Source: Dehalococcoidales bacterium (lineage in GTDB: Bacteria; Chloroflexota; Dehalococcoidia; Dehalococcoidales; JAQTRN01). From it: a stretch of DNA of 6,762 nt. Positions 5,305 to 6,762 of the stretch are shown piece by piece. The stretch is taken from the NCBI GenBank assembly GCA_028711795.1, contig JAQTRN010000058.1:1-6762 (forward strand), written 5' to 3'. Under the pieces are notes generated by a model. The model had not been told where the DNA came from and ran no database searches. It was given only the letters and a program-made list of their open reading frames with translations. Position numbers and translations under genes: made by a program. Each line of letters opens with the position of its first letter. Within the stretch, counting starts at the first letter, position 1.

Positions 5305-6762
5305 TCAGGAGAGACCCTTCACCCTACCTGTCTTAGTGTCAATATCGATACGTCGGAAAGCCGGGTCAGAAGACGTCCCCGGCATCAGGGCAACGCCCCC
5401 GGCGCAGGGGCAGAGGAATTTAGCTCCCGAATATACCAGCACATCATTTATGGGTAGCACCCACCCCCTGGGTACGCCTTTGAGTTTGGGGTCGTGGGTG
5501 AGAGATAATTGAGTTTTCACCATCATCGTGGCGTAGTCGTCGAATTTGCTATCGGACTCAAACGCCCTGGCTTTAGCTTCGGCCTCAGGTGTCCAGGAAA
5601 CGCCATCGGCGCCATATACTGCTTTGGCGATTTTGGCTACGCGCTCGCGTAATTTCATTTCCAGCGGGTACAGGAACCTGAAGTCATTTTTGTCTTCACA
5701 GGCTTCTCTGACAGCACTGGCCAGATCTTGAGCGCCATCTCCCCCGTTGGCCCAGTGGGTAGCGACGGCGCAGCGCGCTCCTCCATTCTCGGCGGCTCTC
5801 TTGACCAGGGCAATCTCGGAATCGGTATCTGTGTCGAAACGGTTAATGCAGACCACCGGGGAGACTCCGGAGAGCCGGATAATATTAATATGGTGCAGCA
5901 TGTTCGGTAGCCCCTTTTCCAGAGTACCCAGGTCCTCTCTGGCGTAGACGTCAGGGAGAGGTAAGCCGGCGGCCACTCGGGGGCCGCCACCGTGCATCTT
6001 CAGAGCACGGATAGTGGTGGTCAACACCGACACGTGTGGTCTGAGACCGCTGAGACGGCATTTAACATTCCAGAACTTTTCGAAACCCATATCGGCAGCA
6101 AAACCACTTTCCGTGATGTGATAGTCAAACATTTTGAGGCCAATAAGATCGGCGATGATGGATGACTGCCCAACAGCTACGTTGGCGAAAGGACCGGCGT
6201 GGACCATGATGGGTTGATACTCTACCGTGGAACAGAGAGTCGGGTTGATAGTGTTACGCATCCAGGCGGTCATGGCACCACTCACTTCCAGGTCGCCAGT
6301 GGTAACTGTGTTGCCCTGTTTGTCATAGGCTACGGTAATCTGGTCTACCCTCTCTCGCAGGTCGGTCAGGTCCCGTGCGATAGCCAGTATGGCCATCAAT
6401 TCAGAACTGACGGCAATACCGAATTTGGACTGCATCAGGAAACCATCGGTACGACCACCAAGACCGATGATGATATTGCGCAGACTCTGAGCGCAGAGAT
6501 CTATCACCCAGCCCAACTCTACCCGGCTGGGGTCGATGTCCAGGCGGCGCATTCTGGTTAGTCTGGCCAGTTGCTCATCATTGTAGTTACGTTCGTGCTG
6601 CATCCTGGCGGTGAGGGCGACCATCGCCAGGTTATGAGCATTCATGACATCGTTTATGTCGCCGGTAAGACCCATGGAGAACTCAGTCCGGGGAATAAGG
6701 AGCGCCTTACCGCCGCCGGCAGCGGTGCCTTTGATATTCATGGTGGGTCCGCCGGATGGCTG
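5305..6762 (-). CDS. fhs: Formate-tetrahydrofolate ligase (10-formyl-THF synthetase), 5' end outside window
   Basis: Fhs joins formate to tetrahydrofolate using ATP, the entry step of the methyl branch, in the cytoplasm. The frame is open to the window edge: 485 codons are visible, against roughly 550-560 for complete enzymes. The ATG at 6741 is internal, because the seven codons before it read QPSGGPT, continuing into [11 protein letters not shown], the family's conserved core segment. The usual P-loop must lie upstream, outside the window. Counting from that internal Met, conserved parts include [21 protein letters not shown] (25-45, last residues variable), [18 protein letters not shown] (181-198), [19 protein letters not shown] (211-229) and KMHGGGP (248-254). 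The sequence differs from the classical clostridial type: AVGQSS replaces AHGNSS, and the C-terminal region has [15 protein letters not shown] (441-455). I read this as a divergent Fhs subgroup, not a damaged gene, since the frame is intact. The stop is 28 bases before the reactivator, consistent with it leading the visible operon. Confidence 0.95.
   Translation of the reverse strand, partial: QPSGGPTMNIKGTAAGGGKALLIPRTEFSMGLTGDINDVMNAHNLAMVALTARMQHERNYNDEQLARLTRMRRLDIDPSRVELGWVIDLCAQSLRNIIIGLGGRTDGFLMQSKFGIAVSSELMAILAIARDLTDLRERVDQITVAYDKQGNTVTTGDLEVSGAMTAWMRNTINPTLCSTVEYQPIMVHAGPFANVAVGQSSIIADLIGLKMFDYHITESGFAADMGFEKFWNVKCRLSGLRPHVSVLTTTIRALKMHGGGPRVAAGLPLPDVYAREDLGTLEKGLPNMLHHINIIRLSGVSPVVCINRFDTDTDSEIALVKRAAENGGARCAVATHWANGGDGAQDLASAVREACEDKNDFRFLYPLEMKLRERVAKIAKAVYGADGVSWTPEAEAKARAFESDSKFDDYATMMVKTQLSLTHDPKLKGVPRGWVLPINDVLVYSGAKFLCPCAGGVALMPGTSSDPAFRRIDIDTKTGRVKGLS

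Noticed and set aside
5155..6561. Open frames antisense to or overlapping fhs and the reactivator N-terminus (5155-5457, 5546-5731, 5655-5990, 5728-5947, 6199-6561)
   Set aside because: All lie over strongly conserved codons of Fhs or the ferredoxin domain and look like products of coding bias in the real frame.
6739..6741. ATG that would give a 478-residue Fhs
   Set aside because: The frame stays open to the window edge and the seven codons upstream (QPSGGPT) continue the conserved Fhs core, so this Met is internal and the true start is outside the window.
1..6762. Mobile elements, CRISPR arrays, RNA genes or defence genes
   Set aside because: Nearly every base belongs to six recognised minus-strand genes; I saw no transposase, periodic repeat array, tRNA-like or rRNA-like sequence, and the gaps are too short to hide them.

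Overview
The window is a tightly packed, single-direction block of genes for the carbonyl and methyl branches of the reductive acetyl-CoA (Wood-Ljungdahl) pathway. All real genes lie on the minus strand, so transcription runs from high to low coordinates. In that order they are: fhs (formate-tetrahydrofolate ligase; 5' end outside the window), a ferredoxin-plus-ASKHA corrinoid protein reactivator (RACo/RACE type), a CooC/AcsF-type nickel-insertion ATPase, a small predicted lipoprotein, folD (methylene-THF dehydrogenase/cyclohydrolase), and acsD/cdhD (small subunit of the corrinoid iron-sulfur protein; 3' end outside the window).

Layout: fhs fills 5305-6762, the reactivator 3321-5276, the CooC-like ATPase 2554-3309, the lipoprotein 1655-2542, folD 745-1632 and acsD 1-682. 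The gaps are 28, 11, 11, 22 and 62 bases, and no terminator-like structure was seen in any of them, so one polycistronic message is the simplest reading. Several Shine-Dalgarno sequences overlap or abut the preceding stop codon, which suggests coupled translation. No non-coding stretch exceeds about 62 bases. No RNA gene, mobile element or CRISPR array was seen.

How the genes fit together: Fhs loads formate onto tetrahydrofolate and FolD converts formyl-THF through methenyl- to methylene-THF. After a reduction step not encoded here, the methyl group passes to the corrinoid iron-sulfur protein, of which AcsD is one subunit. The ASKHA protein would use ATP and an electron to rescue corrinoid that has oxidised to Co(II). 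The CooC/AcsF ATPase would help mature the nickel cluster of acetyl-CoA synthase or CO dehydrogenase. The lipoprotein is the one member without an obvious place in this cytoplasmic pathway.

Organism: a strictly anaerobic bacterium with an ACS-type pathway. The divergent Fhs type and the overall gene set recall Dehalococcoidia/Chloroflexota or a similar anaerobic lineage, but this is an impression from memory of family sequences and is only moderately supported. The region is mainly a recognisable metabolic operon. The less explained elements are the lipoprotein, a palindrome in front of a start codon lacking a Shine-Dalgarno, and the divergent Fhs termini.
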